Shown here piece after piece: positions 7,479 through 15,884 of a stretch of DNA of 32,965 nt; within the stretch, counting starts at the first letter, position 1; the number at the start of each line of letters is the position of its first letter. Origin of the DNA: Candidatus Zymogenaceae bacterium (lineage in GTDB: Bacteria > Desulfobacterota > Zymogenia > Zymogenales > Zymogenaceae); contig JAFGFE010000044.1 of assembly GCA_016931225.1 (NCBI GenBank), positions 1 to 32,965 of the forward strand, written 5' to 3'. The notes below the pieces were generated by a model that saw only the letters and a list, made by a program, of their open reading frames with translations, did no database searches and was not told the origin of the DNA. Both the position numbers and the translations under genes were made by a program.

Positions 7479-9857
7479 ATGTATTTTAGAAACGATGGAA
7501 AAGAAATGACATTCATATTTCAAAATAGTACACAAAACAAAATTTTTGAAGGTCTGTATAGATATGTCGGTAGGCAGTCAGCGATGTTTTATCTTGATTT
7601 ATGTAAGTTGTTGGGTGATGAAATCGAGATAGAGACAAAAACACATGTTGTAGCTCATTTAGCAAGAGAGATAGAAGGAAATATAATCGACCTATTAATT
7701 CCTGATACTGTTAAAACAAGTGACAATACAAAGAAGCAGCAGTTAAGTGATATTTTAAATACTCATGGTATTGACAATGATTTATTAGAAAAGGAATTGG
7801 AACTATTAGTACAAGATGCTGATGAAAAAAGTAAATACTCTAAGAAACAAAAAATAAAAGATATTTTGGAGATTTACGATATTGATAATGATGTATTAGA
7901 AAGATTGTGGTTAAGTTTTACAGACAAAGGTTTGCATAAATATGCTCATAGAAATTCTCAACTTCCACCTAGATATTATGATAGTGAATTCAAAGAAATA
8001 ATTGAGAAATTTGAGTATCTATTAATTGAACTTATTAGAATATTTGAGGAACATTATGAAAAGATTTTTTTTAAAAGGATTGATGAAATCTTGAAGAAAG
8101 AGAATCCAAATGAAATTGACTTGACAATATTGAGGGAGAAAATCCCAAATACTTTGATGGCTCTTAACTATTTCTTTGAAAAATGCGAGAACCCAGAATG
8201 GTTGAAATTTAAGGACTTTATAAAGTACTTCCAATATCCACCTATTATTGGTGAAAGAGCATTATGGAAAGCATCGGGTTACTTAGCTAGAGTGGCGCAA
8301 AAAATTCCAGAAAAAATATGCGAAATCATAGTTGAAGTAATACCAGAAACAAACAATGAATTTATTCATAAAGATTTTATTGAAGCAGCTTTAAAAATGA
8401 ATGCAAAATATGCAGAAAGAATAGCAAAGAGAGAGGAAGAATGGATAAATAAAACTAAATACATTGGTTATGCGTTACCTTATGGATATGGTGAATTAAT
8501 AAACCATCTTTGCTCTTTAGGAGTAAAAGATACGACTTTAAAATTAGTGAAAAGTCTTTTTGGGATAACAATTGAAGGGGATAGTGAAGATATTGAACAA
8601 AAGAGAAAACTTGATAATAAATTAAAAATAACTGCAAAATGTGAAGATTTTATATATCAAAAAACATTACGTCTAATACACAAATCGCTAGTTGAAATAG
8701 CTGATATCCAAGCTATTGAGCTTTTCACAAATAAACTAATTAAATACATTGAATCACCAATATATTTTCATAGAGAAACTATCGAGGAGAGTGATCAGAA
8801 TTTTTCAGAAGAAATTGGGAATTTTCTAGTTGAAACGGTTCGAGATATGGCTGAGTATTGTATTGAGATAGGAAAAAAATCTTTTGAGGATATCTATAAC
8901 TATTTCAATTTAAAAGATAATGTGATTTTTATAAGAATCAACTTGCATCTCTTATATGAAAATCCTGATTTAGCAGGATCTTTGTTACTTGAGAACATAT
9001 TAAATAAAGAGTTATTTGATGATAATGAGTGTCATCATGAATATTCACGTCTTTTAGAAAGATATTTTGGTAAATTGAATGGCCAACAAAAACTTGTAGT
9101 ATTTGATTGGATTGAGTCAGGTCCGTGTGACTATGAAACATATAGGAGAAAAAGAAGAGAAAGGTGGAATGAAGAAGCAACAGAAAATGATTTTATTGAA
9201 TATAAAGAGACGTGGCAGCGTGACAAATTTGTCTTAATAGAGAAATATCTAAATGAAGAACGAGAAAAGAAATATGTAGATCTTATTGATAAGTATGGTA
9301 AATCTCTACACCCAACTTTCAGATTTTATTCGGATTCAGGATTTATTGATGAAAGAAGTCCAAAAAATGCTGAAGATTTGTTAAAGTTTACAACTCCACA
9401 GCTGGTTGAATATTTGAATGATGTTGATTTTGGAGAAAGGGATTTTTGGAGTGAACCCTCACCTGAAGGCTTGAGAAATGAAATCACGGAAATGGTTCTT
9501 ATCGATACATATCAATTTTCAAAAGACGCAAAGATTCTAATTGATTTGAGATTCCCTATTTATTTAATTGGTTTTATTCGTGGATTCAATGAATATTTTA
9601 AAAAAAGTAAAGATGACATCAAAGGTGAGATAAAATTTAATTGGTCCACTGTTTTAGTTTTATTGGAGAGCATATCTCAAAAACACGATCCTGATATTCT
9701 TTCACAGAGTAAAAGATTTCACGAGGATAATGATTGGAATTGGGCGAAGAAAGAAGCTATTAGACTTATTGAATCTGGATTAAAATCAAATTGCATATTT
9801 CCTATTCCTATGGAATTTCGTGATATTGTTTGGAGGATAATAACAACCTTAGTTTAA
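7479..9857 (+). CDS. Large helical protein of unknown function, N-terminal part (ends at in-frame TAA)
   Basis: This 792-residue frame is AT-rich and almost entirely alpha-helical, with no membrane segments. I recognise, from memory of large uncharacterised bacterial proteins of roughly 1,100-1,300 residues, the N-terminal pattern (FEGLYRYVGRQSAMFY, then HVVAHLAREIEGNIIDLL at about 57-73), a YAHRNSQLPPRYYDSEF block, IPNTLMALNYFFEKCENP and WKASGYLARVAQKIPE. The family has no function known to me. The start may be the ATG at 7479 or, better placed after a GGAAAAGA motif, the ATG at 7506. The frame stops at TAA 9855-9857, but the same frame continues openly for another 374 codons, and the following residues match the expected next part of the family. 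It is therefore probably one gene broken by a point mutation, or a natural two-part gene. Confidence 0.8.
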   Translation: MYFRNDGKEMTFIFQNSTQNKIFEGLYRYVGRQSAMFYLDLCKLLGDEIEIETKTHVVAHLAREIEGNIIDLLIPDTVKTSDNTKKQQLSDILNTHGIDNDLLEKELELLVQDADEKSKYSKKQKIKDILEIYDIDNDVLERLWLSFTDKGLHKYAHRNSQLPPRYYDSEFKEIIEKFEYLLIELIRIFEEHYEKIFFKRIDEILKKENPNEIDLTILREKIPNTLMALNYFFEKCENPEWLKFKDFIKYFQYPPIIGERALWKASGYLARVAQKIPEKICEIIVEVIPETNNEFIHKDFIEAALKMNAKYAERIAKREEEWINKTKYIGYALPYGYGELINHLCSLGVKDTTLKLVKSLFGITIEGDSEDIEQKRKLDNKLKITAKCEDFIYQKTLRLIHKSLVEIADIQAIELFTNKLIKYIESPIYFHRETIEESDQNFSEEIGNFLVETVRDMAEYCIEIGKKSFEDIYNYFNLKDNVIFIRINLHLLYENPDLAGSLLLENILNKELFDDNECHHEYSRLLERYFGKLNGQQKLVVFDWIESGPCDYETYRRKRRERWNEEATENDFIEYKETWQRDKFVLIEKYLNEEREKKYVDLIDKYGKSLHPTFRFYSDSGFIDERSPKNAEDLLKFTTPQLVEYLNDVDFGERDFWSEPSPEGLRNEITEMVLIDTYQFSKDAKILIDLRFPIYLIGFIRGFNEYFKKSKDDIKGEIKFNWSTVLVLLESISQKHDPDILSQSKRFHEDNDWNWAKKEAIRLIESGLKSNCIFPIPMEFRDIVWRIITTLV

Positions 9858-9890
9858 GAAAAGGAGGATTCAGCAAATGTAAATGAAAAA

Positions 9891-10982
9891 TTGATAGACG
9901 AAAGAATAATGGACCTTGTGACATCTTCAATTAATGTCACTGAGGGGATAGCAATGCATTCAATGTTTGAGTATGCCCGCTGGGTTATGAGAAATGATTT
10001 ACTATCTAAAAATATTAAAAACGAAAATGATCTAAGTTTCGAGTCTGTTATTGAAGTAAAAGATTACATTGAAAAGTATCTAAAGTTTGAGCATAAAGGT
10101 TCTTTAATTATTCAATCCGTTATAGGTCAAGAATTTGGTTGGATAGTACGTATTGATCCTTACTGGGCGAAAAACAACCTTAAAAGAATATTCAATAAGG
10201 ATGATGAGATTTTATGGAGAGCTGCTTGGAATGGGTACATAAAGTTTTCACCACCATATTTTGAAGTTTTTGAAATACTTAAAGAAGAGTATAAAAGAGC
10301 TATCTCAATTATTCCAAACTACCTTCAAACTAGTTCTGAAGACTCTCCATTTATAGATAAATTGGTAAAACACATAATGTATTTCTATTGGCATGGGAAG
10401 ATTGTTTTAGAGGACAATCTGTTTATAAATTTTTGGGAGATAGCAAATGACAAAATAAGAAAAAATGCAATAAGTTTTATAGGCTTAAGTTTGTGGCATT
10501 TAAAAGAAAAGGCATCTAGGAATATAATCCAGAGACTAAAAAAACTTTGGGTTTGGAGAGCAAAAAAGATACAAGAAAGAATTCAAGGAGATGAAGATTA
10601 TCAATATAGCCTAGAAACCGGTTCTTTTGGTTGGTGGTTTTGTTCAAAACAGTTTTTTAATGATGAGGATTCTGAGTGGGTGTTTAATAGTCTGTTGAAT
10701 GCAATAAAGGCATCTGACAAGATTGATGACATACGTGAAGTAGTTGAAGTATTGGCTGAAGTTGCTAATGAAAATGAGGGTATCGTATTGAAGTGTCTTG
10801 ATGAAATTTTAAGGAATTCTCGAGATATTGTAACACTGCTAATAGTACAGGATAATGTATATAAAATACTGGACTCAACATTGAAATCAGAAAACGAAGG
10901 AATTCAAAAAGAAGCAAAAAACTTAATAAATTATTTAAGAACAGAAGGATTTGATGAAAAATTTAAAACACTATTAAAGTAA
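9891..10982 (+). CDS. Large helical protein of unknown function, C-terminal part
   Basis: This 363-residue frame lies in exactly the same reading frame as the previous entry, and a single TAA (9855-9857) separates them. Open sequence begins at 9858. The segment SSINVTEGIAMHSMFEYARWV near the start, followed by LIIQSVIGQEFGWIVRIDPYWA and AAWNGYIKFSPPYFEVF, corresponds to the C-terminal third of the same large-protein family as I remember it. Independent translation could start at TTG 9891 or ATG 9909. A strong ribosome-binding motif, AAGGAGG at 9861-9867, lies immediately after the stop, but the nearest well-spaced ATG (9877) runs straight into a TAA. No function is known. Confidence 0.7.
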   Translation: MIDERIMDLVTSSINVTEGIAMHSMFEYARWVMRNDLLSKNIKNENDLSFESVIEVKDYIEKYLKFEHKGSLIIQSVIGQEFGWIVRIDPYWAKNNLKRIFNKDDEILWRAAWNGYIKFSPPYFEVFEILKEEYKRAISIIPNYLQTSSEDSPFIDKLVKHIMYFYWHGKIVLEDNLFINFWEIANDKIRKNAISFIGLSLWHLKEKASRNIIQRLKKLWVWRAKKIQERIQGDEDYQYSLETGSFGWWFCSKQFFNDEDSEWVFNSLLNAIKASDKIDDIREVVEVLAEVANENEGIVLKCLDEILRNSRDIVTLLIVQDNVYKILDSTLKSENEGIQKEAKNLINYLRTEGFDEKFKTLLK

Positions 10983-11107
10983 TAGAAGTATCAGATTTAT
11001 AAGTAAGAAGCAGACACCTAAAAATACCCCCCCTCATTCCCCTCTTCCAAAACCAGAAAAATGATATATAATAGAGGCTTATTTTAACGCATTATTATGG
11101 AGTTACG

Positions 11108-12022
11108 ATGGGCCGCGATGATTTTTCCGTCACCCCCGCCTATTCGGGCAAGGGGGCTTCCAACACGCCGCTGATCGTGGAGGATAAACCCCGCATCAAG
11201 GGCTGTTCCTGCTGCCTGATAATCGTCGTCCTGATTGCGGCGGTGGGGGTGATTGTCGTTGGGATGATGGACCCGGTGGAGCTGAACCAGAAGCTGCTCG
11301 ACGTGGACGACCCGTCCGTGAAGGAGTACGCCATCAGGAACCTGGCGCACGAGGGCGATCCCCGGGCCGTGGACGCATTGGAGGTGCGGCTCCACGATCC
11401 TGATTCCGACGTCCGAAACGCCGCGGCCTGGGCCCTGGGAGAGATCAGGAGCCCCGACTCGGTCGATTCCCTGTTGGGTGCGGTGGATACCGAGGCGGAC
11501 TACGACCTGTCGTTCTACGCGGTGTCGTCGCTTGTGAAGATCGCCTCCCGCTGTCCCGACGGCGCTCCCCGGGGGGAGGAGTGCGATGACGACGACGTCG
11601 CCGAACAGGTGAACTACTTCTTCGTCCTGTGGTCCGAGGACGATCCCCTCATCGCCTATATCGTCTCCAACTCCCTGTTCGACGACGATGTGGATGTGCG
11701 GATTTTCTCTGCCCAGATTCTTGTGCATATCGCCACCGAGGACGTCCGCTACATGCTGGAGGCGGCCCTCAACGACGAGGACGAACGGGTGCGGGAGACG
11801 GCGGGCCGTGCCCTCGACGAGCTGGACGCCCGGACATCGGACGAGCCGGAGAGCGTCCCCCCGGTGGACGCGCCGAATCCACAGGCGGATGGACCGACCG
11901 TGCCGGCGGAGCCTTCGGGGTGGGAGGAATCGACGACGTCGGAGCACATGTTTCCCGTCGAGGTGGTATACCCGCTGGTGGAAGGAGAATTCTTTCCGGG
12001 CGAGTCTTTGGATGTGGAGTAG
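11108..12022 (+). CDS. Membrane-anchored HEAT-repeat protein, copy 2
   Basis: This 304-residue paralogue of the protein at 6380-7195 shares its first residues (MGRDDFSVTPAYSG), a single membrane segment at about 33-53, the HEAT motifs VKEYAIRNLAHEGDPRAVDAL (split over 71-91) and VRNAAAWALGEIRSPDSVDSL (about 102-122), and the insert RCPDGAPRGEEC. It differs in a longer Pro/Asp/Glu-rich stretch before the shared C-terminal YPLVEGEFFP motif. Nucleotide similarity to copy 1 extends about 70 bases upstream and about 35 bases past the stop, which defines the duplicated unit. The role is unknown; HEAT repeats normally bind proteins. The anchor suggests a location at the inner membrane, with the repeats probably on the outer face if the short basic N-terminus stays inside. 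Confidence 0.8.
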   Translation: MGRDDFSVTPAYSGKGASNTPLIVEDKPRIKGCSCCLIIVVLIAAVGVIVVGMMDPVELNQKLLDVDDPSVKEYAIRNLAHEGDPRAVDALEVRLHDPDSDVRNAAAWALGEIRSPDSVDSLLGAVDTEADYDLSFYAVSSLVKIASRCPDGAPRGEECDDDDVAEQVNYFFVLWSEDDPLIAYIVSNSLFDDDVDVRIFSAQILVHIATEDVRYMLEAALNDEDERVRETAGRALDELDARTSDEPESVPPVDAPNPQADGPTVPAEPSGWEESTTSEHMFPVEVVYPLVEGEFFPGESLDVE

Positions 12023-12205
12023 TCGGTGTGATGAAAACCGGGTCGGTCGCGGAAATGCCGTGCCGCGGATATGCGCCGTCGCCCCTTCTCCTTCCGGTCT
12101 CGGTGCGAAAGAATGGGCTTTCCGCCGCCGCACTTCGGTTGTCGGGAAGGGAGCGCCCGAAAAAAGTGTATATATTATATTACAAATTACACATGAGAGA
12201 GTAAC

Positions 12206-12991
12206 ATGATTGAAACACGAAAGACGGCCCATGCCGCATTACATACACACGGGGGTAATCGCCTCGGCGCGTTGTGCGGGGCGATCGTCGCGCTGATCGC
12301 CGTGCTTCTCATCCTTCCGGCGGTGTTTTCCGCCGATACCTACGCCCTCAAGGATCTTTTGGGAGACGCGGAGCTGGACCCGGCCTACGCCGCCGACAGA
12401 TACAAGACCCGCATCGACATGCTCTCCGGCGTGGTGGGGGCGGAGACCTGGGTGGAGCACTACATCGACGACGCGGGAAAGATCGAGCTTCTCATCTACA
12501 ACAATCTGATATACGGCGTGATCATCAGGCCCACATCGGGCTCGGTGAAATACTATACCCTCAACGATGACCGGCGCACCTATTCGGCCGCCGCCAGCGG
12601 CTCCCCCCAGGGATGGCTGATCGACGAGATGCCGACCGAGGAGGATTTTTTGGAGCGGGCGGCGGAGCTCCTGGACTCCGGGAGATATATCGACGTCATC
12701 GAGGTGCTCGACGAGGCCATCGAGGACTACGGATACAAATCCGCCGAATCGTATTTTCTGATGGCCTACGCCTACGATCAGATGGATGAGATCGAATACG
12801 CCAAGGACTACTATACGCTGGCTTTGAGGCTGGACGGAACCATCGCCGACGCCCTCTACAACCTGGGCATGATCTACAGGAATGAGGGGAACCACACCGA
12901 GGCGGCGAAATACCTTGAACGCTACATCAAGCTGAATCCCTCCCACCCGGACATCGAGAGCATCCGCGCCTATGTCGAATCGAACCGATAA
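12206..12991 (+). CDS. Exported or membrane-anchored TPR protein
   Basis: This 261-residue protein has a hydrophobic segment at about 21-43 ending in PAVFSA, which could be a signal peptide cleavage site or an anchor. A beta-rich domain at about 50-135 (ETWVEHYIDD, KIELLIYNNLIYGVII, VKYYTLNDDRRTY) loosely resembles lipoprotein-type domains. Two or three tetratricopeptide repeats fill residues about 148-255 (AAELLDSGRYIDVIEVLDEA; ADALYNLGMIYRNEGNHTEA). TPR domains bind other proteins, so a scaffold role in the envelope is likely but unproven. Its last 20 bases overlap the start of aroE in another frame, so the two genes are translationally adjacent. Confidence 0.75.
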   Translation: MIETRKTAHAALHTHGGNRLGALCGAIVALIAVLLILPAVFSADTYALKDLLGDAELDPAYAADRYKTRIDMLSGVVGAETWVEHYIDDAGKIELLIYNNLIYGVIIRPTSGSVKYYTLNDDRRTYSAAASGSPQGWLIDEMPTEEDFLERAAELLDSGRYIDVIEVLDEAIEDYGYKSAESYFLMAYAYDQMDEIEYAKDYYTLALRLDGTIADALYNLGMIYRNEGNHTEAAKYLERYIKLNPSHPDIESIRAYVESNR

Positions 12992-13886
12992 TGTCCATAC
13001 GTCCGGGGGGAACCTTCCCCGGACAAATTCCGTCACGGCGTCCACCCGACTCTTCTGCCTGCTGGGGGACCCGGTATCCCACTCCCGGTCTCCCGCCATG
13101 ATGAATCCGGCCCTGGCCGCCGCCGGGATCGACGGGGTGTACCTGGCCCTCAGGGTGACGGCCTCCGACCTGGAACGGACCATTGGGACGTTGAAGGCGG
13201 TGGGGTTCGGCGGGGGGAACGTGACCGCCCCTCACAAGGAGCGGACAGCGGAGCTTGTGGATCGTCTTTCCATCGCGGCGGAGCTTTCGGGGTCGGTGAA
13301 CACCTTGGCGTGGGACGGCGATTTTCTTGTGGGACACAACACCGACGGCACGGGCCTCGTCCGGGCCATCGAGGAGGGTTCCGGTGTGCCCGTTATGGGA
13401 AGCCGTATATTGCTGATGGGGGCGGGGGGCGCGGCCCGGGGCGTGATCCCGGCGCTGTTTCACGCCGGGGCGGCGGAGCTTTTTGTGGCGAACCGCACGG
13501 AGGCACGCGCCCAAACGCTGGCGGATCGTTTCGGAAATCTGGGATCGATAACGCCCCTTCCCCTGGAGGATGGAGCGCTCTTTGATGCGGGTGGGGAGCG
13601 GGATATCGCACAATTCGGCATCGTCATAAACGCCACGTCGGCCCGGGCGACGGGGGGAAAGATCGCCGGCCTTGATCTTTCCAGGATGACATCCGGCTCC
13701 CTCTTTTTTGACATGAACTATTATCACGGAGACGATGAAACCGCCGGGATTCTGAAGAAAACCGGCGTTCGACACGCCAAGGGTCTGGAAATGCTGCTCT
13801 TTCAGGGGGTCGACGCATTTGAATTGTGGACCCACACGCGCGCTCCGGTTTCAATCATGCGCCGGTCGCTTGATTATAAAGAATAA
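12972..13886 (+). CDS. aroE: Shikimate dehydrogenase
   Basis: AroE reduces 3-dehydroshikimate to shikimate with NADPH in the aromatic amino acid pathway. The 304-residue protein shows the substrate-binding segment LLGDPVSHSRSPAMMN at about 30-45 and NVTAPHKE with catalytic Lys89. VNTLAWDG and HNTDGTG follow with catalytic Asp125, then the nucleotide-binding loop GAGGAARG at 150-157, NRTEARA for cofactor phosphate recognition, and GLEMLLFQGVDAFELWT near the C-terminus. The first ~24 residues are longer than usual, but no better in-frame start is visible. The gene overlaps the TPR gene by 20 bases, and pilB follows from its own promoter. Confidence 0.93.
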   Translation: MSNRTDNVHTSGGNLPRTNSVTASTRLFCLLGDPVSHSRSPAMMNPALAAAGIDGVYLALRVTASDLERTIGTLKAVGFGGGNVTAPHKERTAELVDRLSIAAELSGSVNTLAWDGDFLVGHNTDGTGLVRAIEEGSGVPVMGSRILLMGAGGAARGVIPALFHAGAAELFVANRTEARAQTLADRFGNLGSITPLPLEDGALFDAGGERDIAQFGIVINATSARATGGKIAGLDLSRMTSGSLFFDMNYYHGDDETAGILKKTGVRHAKGLEMLLFQGVDAFELWTHTRAPVSIMRRSLDYKE

Positions 13887-13895
13887 TATTATACC

Positions 13896-13925
13896 TTGAC
13901 AATTCCACATATGAGGGAATATCAT
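13896..13925 (+). promoter_or_regulatory. Sigma70-type promoter for the pil cluster
   Basis: A perfect -35 box TTGACA (13896-13901) is separated by 18 bases from TATCAT (13920-13925), which matches five of six -10 positions. It lies 105 bases upstream of the pilB start and just after aroE. It suggests constitutive sigma70-driven expression of pilB and perhaps the genes after it. Confidence 0.65.
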
Positions 13926-14029
13926 AGATATGAAGTCGTATGGGTTGGTCTGCTCACTGCAATTCCTTCCGTAATGCTCATGACATCGGTGCGTGAATAT
14001 AACGCTTACACTATCTGGAGAGTCTACGC

Positions 14030-15829
14030 ATGAATCAGCGTTTGGGACAGTTAATGGTCAGAAACAACCTGCTCACTCCCGAGCAGCTGAAAAAGGCCGT
14101 TGAAGAGTCAAAGAACAGTGGCGGACGTCTGGGCGCTCAGCTTGCCAAGCTCGGATACGTCTCAGAGACCGCGATCACGGAGTTTCTGAGCCAGCAATAT
14201 AACGTTCCCGCGCTTAACATCACCGAGCAGCAAATTGATCCCTCGGTGATGAAGTATGTCAGCGCGGATATCGCCAAGAAAAACCTGGTAATCCCCATTT
14301 CCAGATCCGGGGCGAATCTCATCCTCGCCATGGCCGATCCGTCGAATATGGCGGTGGTTGAGGATATCCGGTTTATGACCGGATTCAATATAGAGGTGGT
14401 TGTCGCCCCGGAAAACGAGATCATCGACGCCATCAAGGCGAATTATGGGGCAAAAGGTCTGGCCGGGAAGGGAAACATATCCCTTGATTCAAAGGATTAT
14501 GATTTCGGTGAAGACGACACCGCGGGAATGAGTGATTTCGATGATATGGGCGCGGATGAGGTGGTGGACGTGGACGACTTCGACTCTCTGGTTCACGGCG
14601 CCGTGGACCAGGTGGAGGTCATCGATACCGATGACGACGACGACATCATGTCGGGCGATGTCGACGCGCCGATCATCAAGCTGGTCAACGGCATATTGAT
14701 CAAGGCGATCAAGCTGGGCGTGAGCGATATCCATATCGAGCCGTATGAAAAGAGCTTTCGTGTACGATACCGCTTGGACGGCGTGCTCAGAAAGGCGATG
14801 GGTCTGCCCCTGAAAATCAAGAACGCCATCACGTCCCGTGTCAAGATCATGTCCCGCCTGGACATCGCCGAAAAGCGGCTTCCCCAGGACGGCCGCATCA
14901 AGCTGAAACTGGGCAGGGGTCGGGAGATGGACTTTCGCGTGTCGACGATCCCGGTGCTCTACGGCGAGAAGGTGGTGCTCAGGCTCCTGGATAAATCCAA
15001 CCTCCAGCTCGACATGACCAAGCTGGGGTTCGAACCCATGGCATTGGACCAATTCCAGGACGCCATCCATCAGCCCTACGGCATGGTCCTGGTGACCGGT
15101 CCCACCGGCTCCGGAAAGACCACAACGCTGTACTCCGCCCTGTCGGAGCTGAACAAAGAATCGGACAACATAATGACCGCCGAGGACCCGGTGGAATTCA
15201 ACCTGGCGGGCATCAACCAGGTGCAGATGCACGACGATATCGGCCTGAATTTCGCGGCGGCACTCAGGTCCTTTTTGCGCCAGGATCCGGACATCGTCAT
15301 GGTGGGTGAGATCCGGGACTTTGAGACCGCGGAGATCGCAATCAAGGCGGCCCTCACCGGCCATCTTGTCCTCTCCACCCTTCATACCAATGACGCGCCT
15401 TCAACCGTCAACCGCCTGCTCAACATGGGCATCGAGCCGTTTCTGGTGGCGTCGTCGTTGAACGCCATCGTCGCCCAGCGTTTGGCCCGAAGGATTTGCA
15501 AGGATTGCTCCGAACCGATAGAGGTGCCTCCCCAGGCCCTCATCGATATCGGCGTGCCGCCGGACGAGGTGAGTGAGTTTCAGCTTCAAAAGGGCAAGGG
15601 ATGCAATGTCTGCGCGGGCACCGGATACAAGGGGAGGGTGGCGCTCTACGAGGTGATGCGCATCAATGATGAGCTTAAGGAGTTGATTCTCAACGGCGCC
15701 TCAACGACGGAACTGAAGCGGGAGGCCATGCGCCACGGAATGAAAAGCCTCAGGCAAGCGGGTATCACCAAAATAAAGGAAGGCGTTACCACCATCGAAG
15801 AGGTCCTGAGGGGCTCAGCCGCCGACTGA
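14030..15829 (+). CDS. pilB: Type IV pilus extension ATPase PilB
   Basis: PilB is the cytoplasmic hexameric ATPase that powers pilin polymerisation. This 599-residue protein has an N-terminal MshEN/GspE-N domain (about 1-140) and an acidic Asp-rich linker (about 158-212). The secretion ATPase domain follows with SDIHIEPY at 232-239 and Walker A GPTGSGKT at 357-364. The Asp box is near AEDPVEF, Walker B LRQDPDIVMVGEIRD has Glu427, and the His box is TGHLVLSTLHTND. A zinc-binding CxxC pair (Cys490/Cys493 and Cys525/Cys528) is typical of GspE/PilB and absent from PilT. Length is normal. It is the first gene of the pil block and is preceded by a TTGACA promoter. Confidence 0.95.
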   Translation: MNQRLGQLMVRNNLLTPEQLKKAVEESKNSGGRLGAQLAKLGYVSETAITEFLSQQYNVPALNITEQQIDPSVMKYVSADIAKKNLVIPISRSGANLILAMADPSNMAVVEDIRFMTGFNIEVVVAPENEIIDAIKANYGAKGLAGKGNISLDSKDYDFGEDDTAGMSDFDDMGADEVVDVDDFDSLVHGAVDQVEVIDTDDDDDIMSGDVDAPIIKLVNGILIKAIKLGVSDIHIEPYEKSFRVRYRLDGVLRKAMGLPLKIKNAITSRVKIMSRLDIAEKRLPQDGRIKLKLGRGREMDFRVSTIPVLYGEKVVLRLLDKSNLQLDMTKLGFEPMALDQFQDAIHQPYGMVLVTGPTGSGKTTTLYSALSELNKESDNIMTAEDPVEFNLAGINQVQMHDDIGLNFAAALRSFLRQDPDIVMVGEIRDFETAEIAIKAALTGHLVLSTLHTNDAPSTVNRLLNMGIEPFLVASSLNAIVAQRLARRICKDCSEPIEVPPQALIDIGVPPDEVSEFQLQKGKGCNVCAGTGYKGRVALYEVMRINDELKELILNGASTTELKREAMRHGMKSLRQAGITKIKEGVTTIEEVLRGSAAD

Positions 15830-15884
15830 TTCGGGTGTATCTGGGCGTACCCAATTCTTTTATTTTTGATCAAAAGGATGACTC

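Larger units (their letters stand above)
7426..11030. mobile_element. AT-rich inserted island carrying a split large gene
   Basis: Base composition drops sharply between about 7426 and 11030 relative to both flanks. The borders can be placed by comparing the duplicated copies. In the first copy the rhomboid stop (6299) is followed within about 10 bases by a pyrimidine-rich stretch and then the HEAT gene. In the second copy the rhomboid stop (7424) is followed by the island, and the matching pyrimidine-rich stretch starts only near 11030. I see no transposase, integrase, terminal inverted repeat or target duplication, so the mode of entry is unknown. The only cargo is the interrupted gene described in the next two entries. 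Confidence 0.6.

Noticed and set aside
9855-9857. Recoding of the island-gene stop as selenocysteine or pyrrolysine
   Set aside because: The codon is TAA, while Sec uses TGA and Pyl uses TAG; no hairpin like a SECIS is visible after it.
11084-12232. 382-codon reverse open frame opposite HEAT copy 2
   Set aside because: It mirrors the forward HEAT gene, which has a paralogue in the window; the reverse frame is rich in Arg, His and Gly as expected for a shadow.
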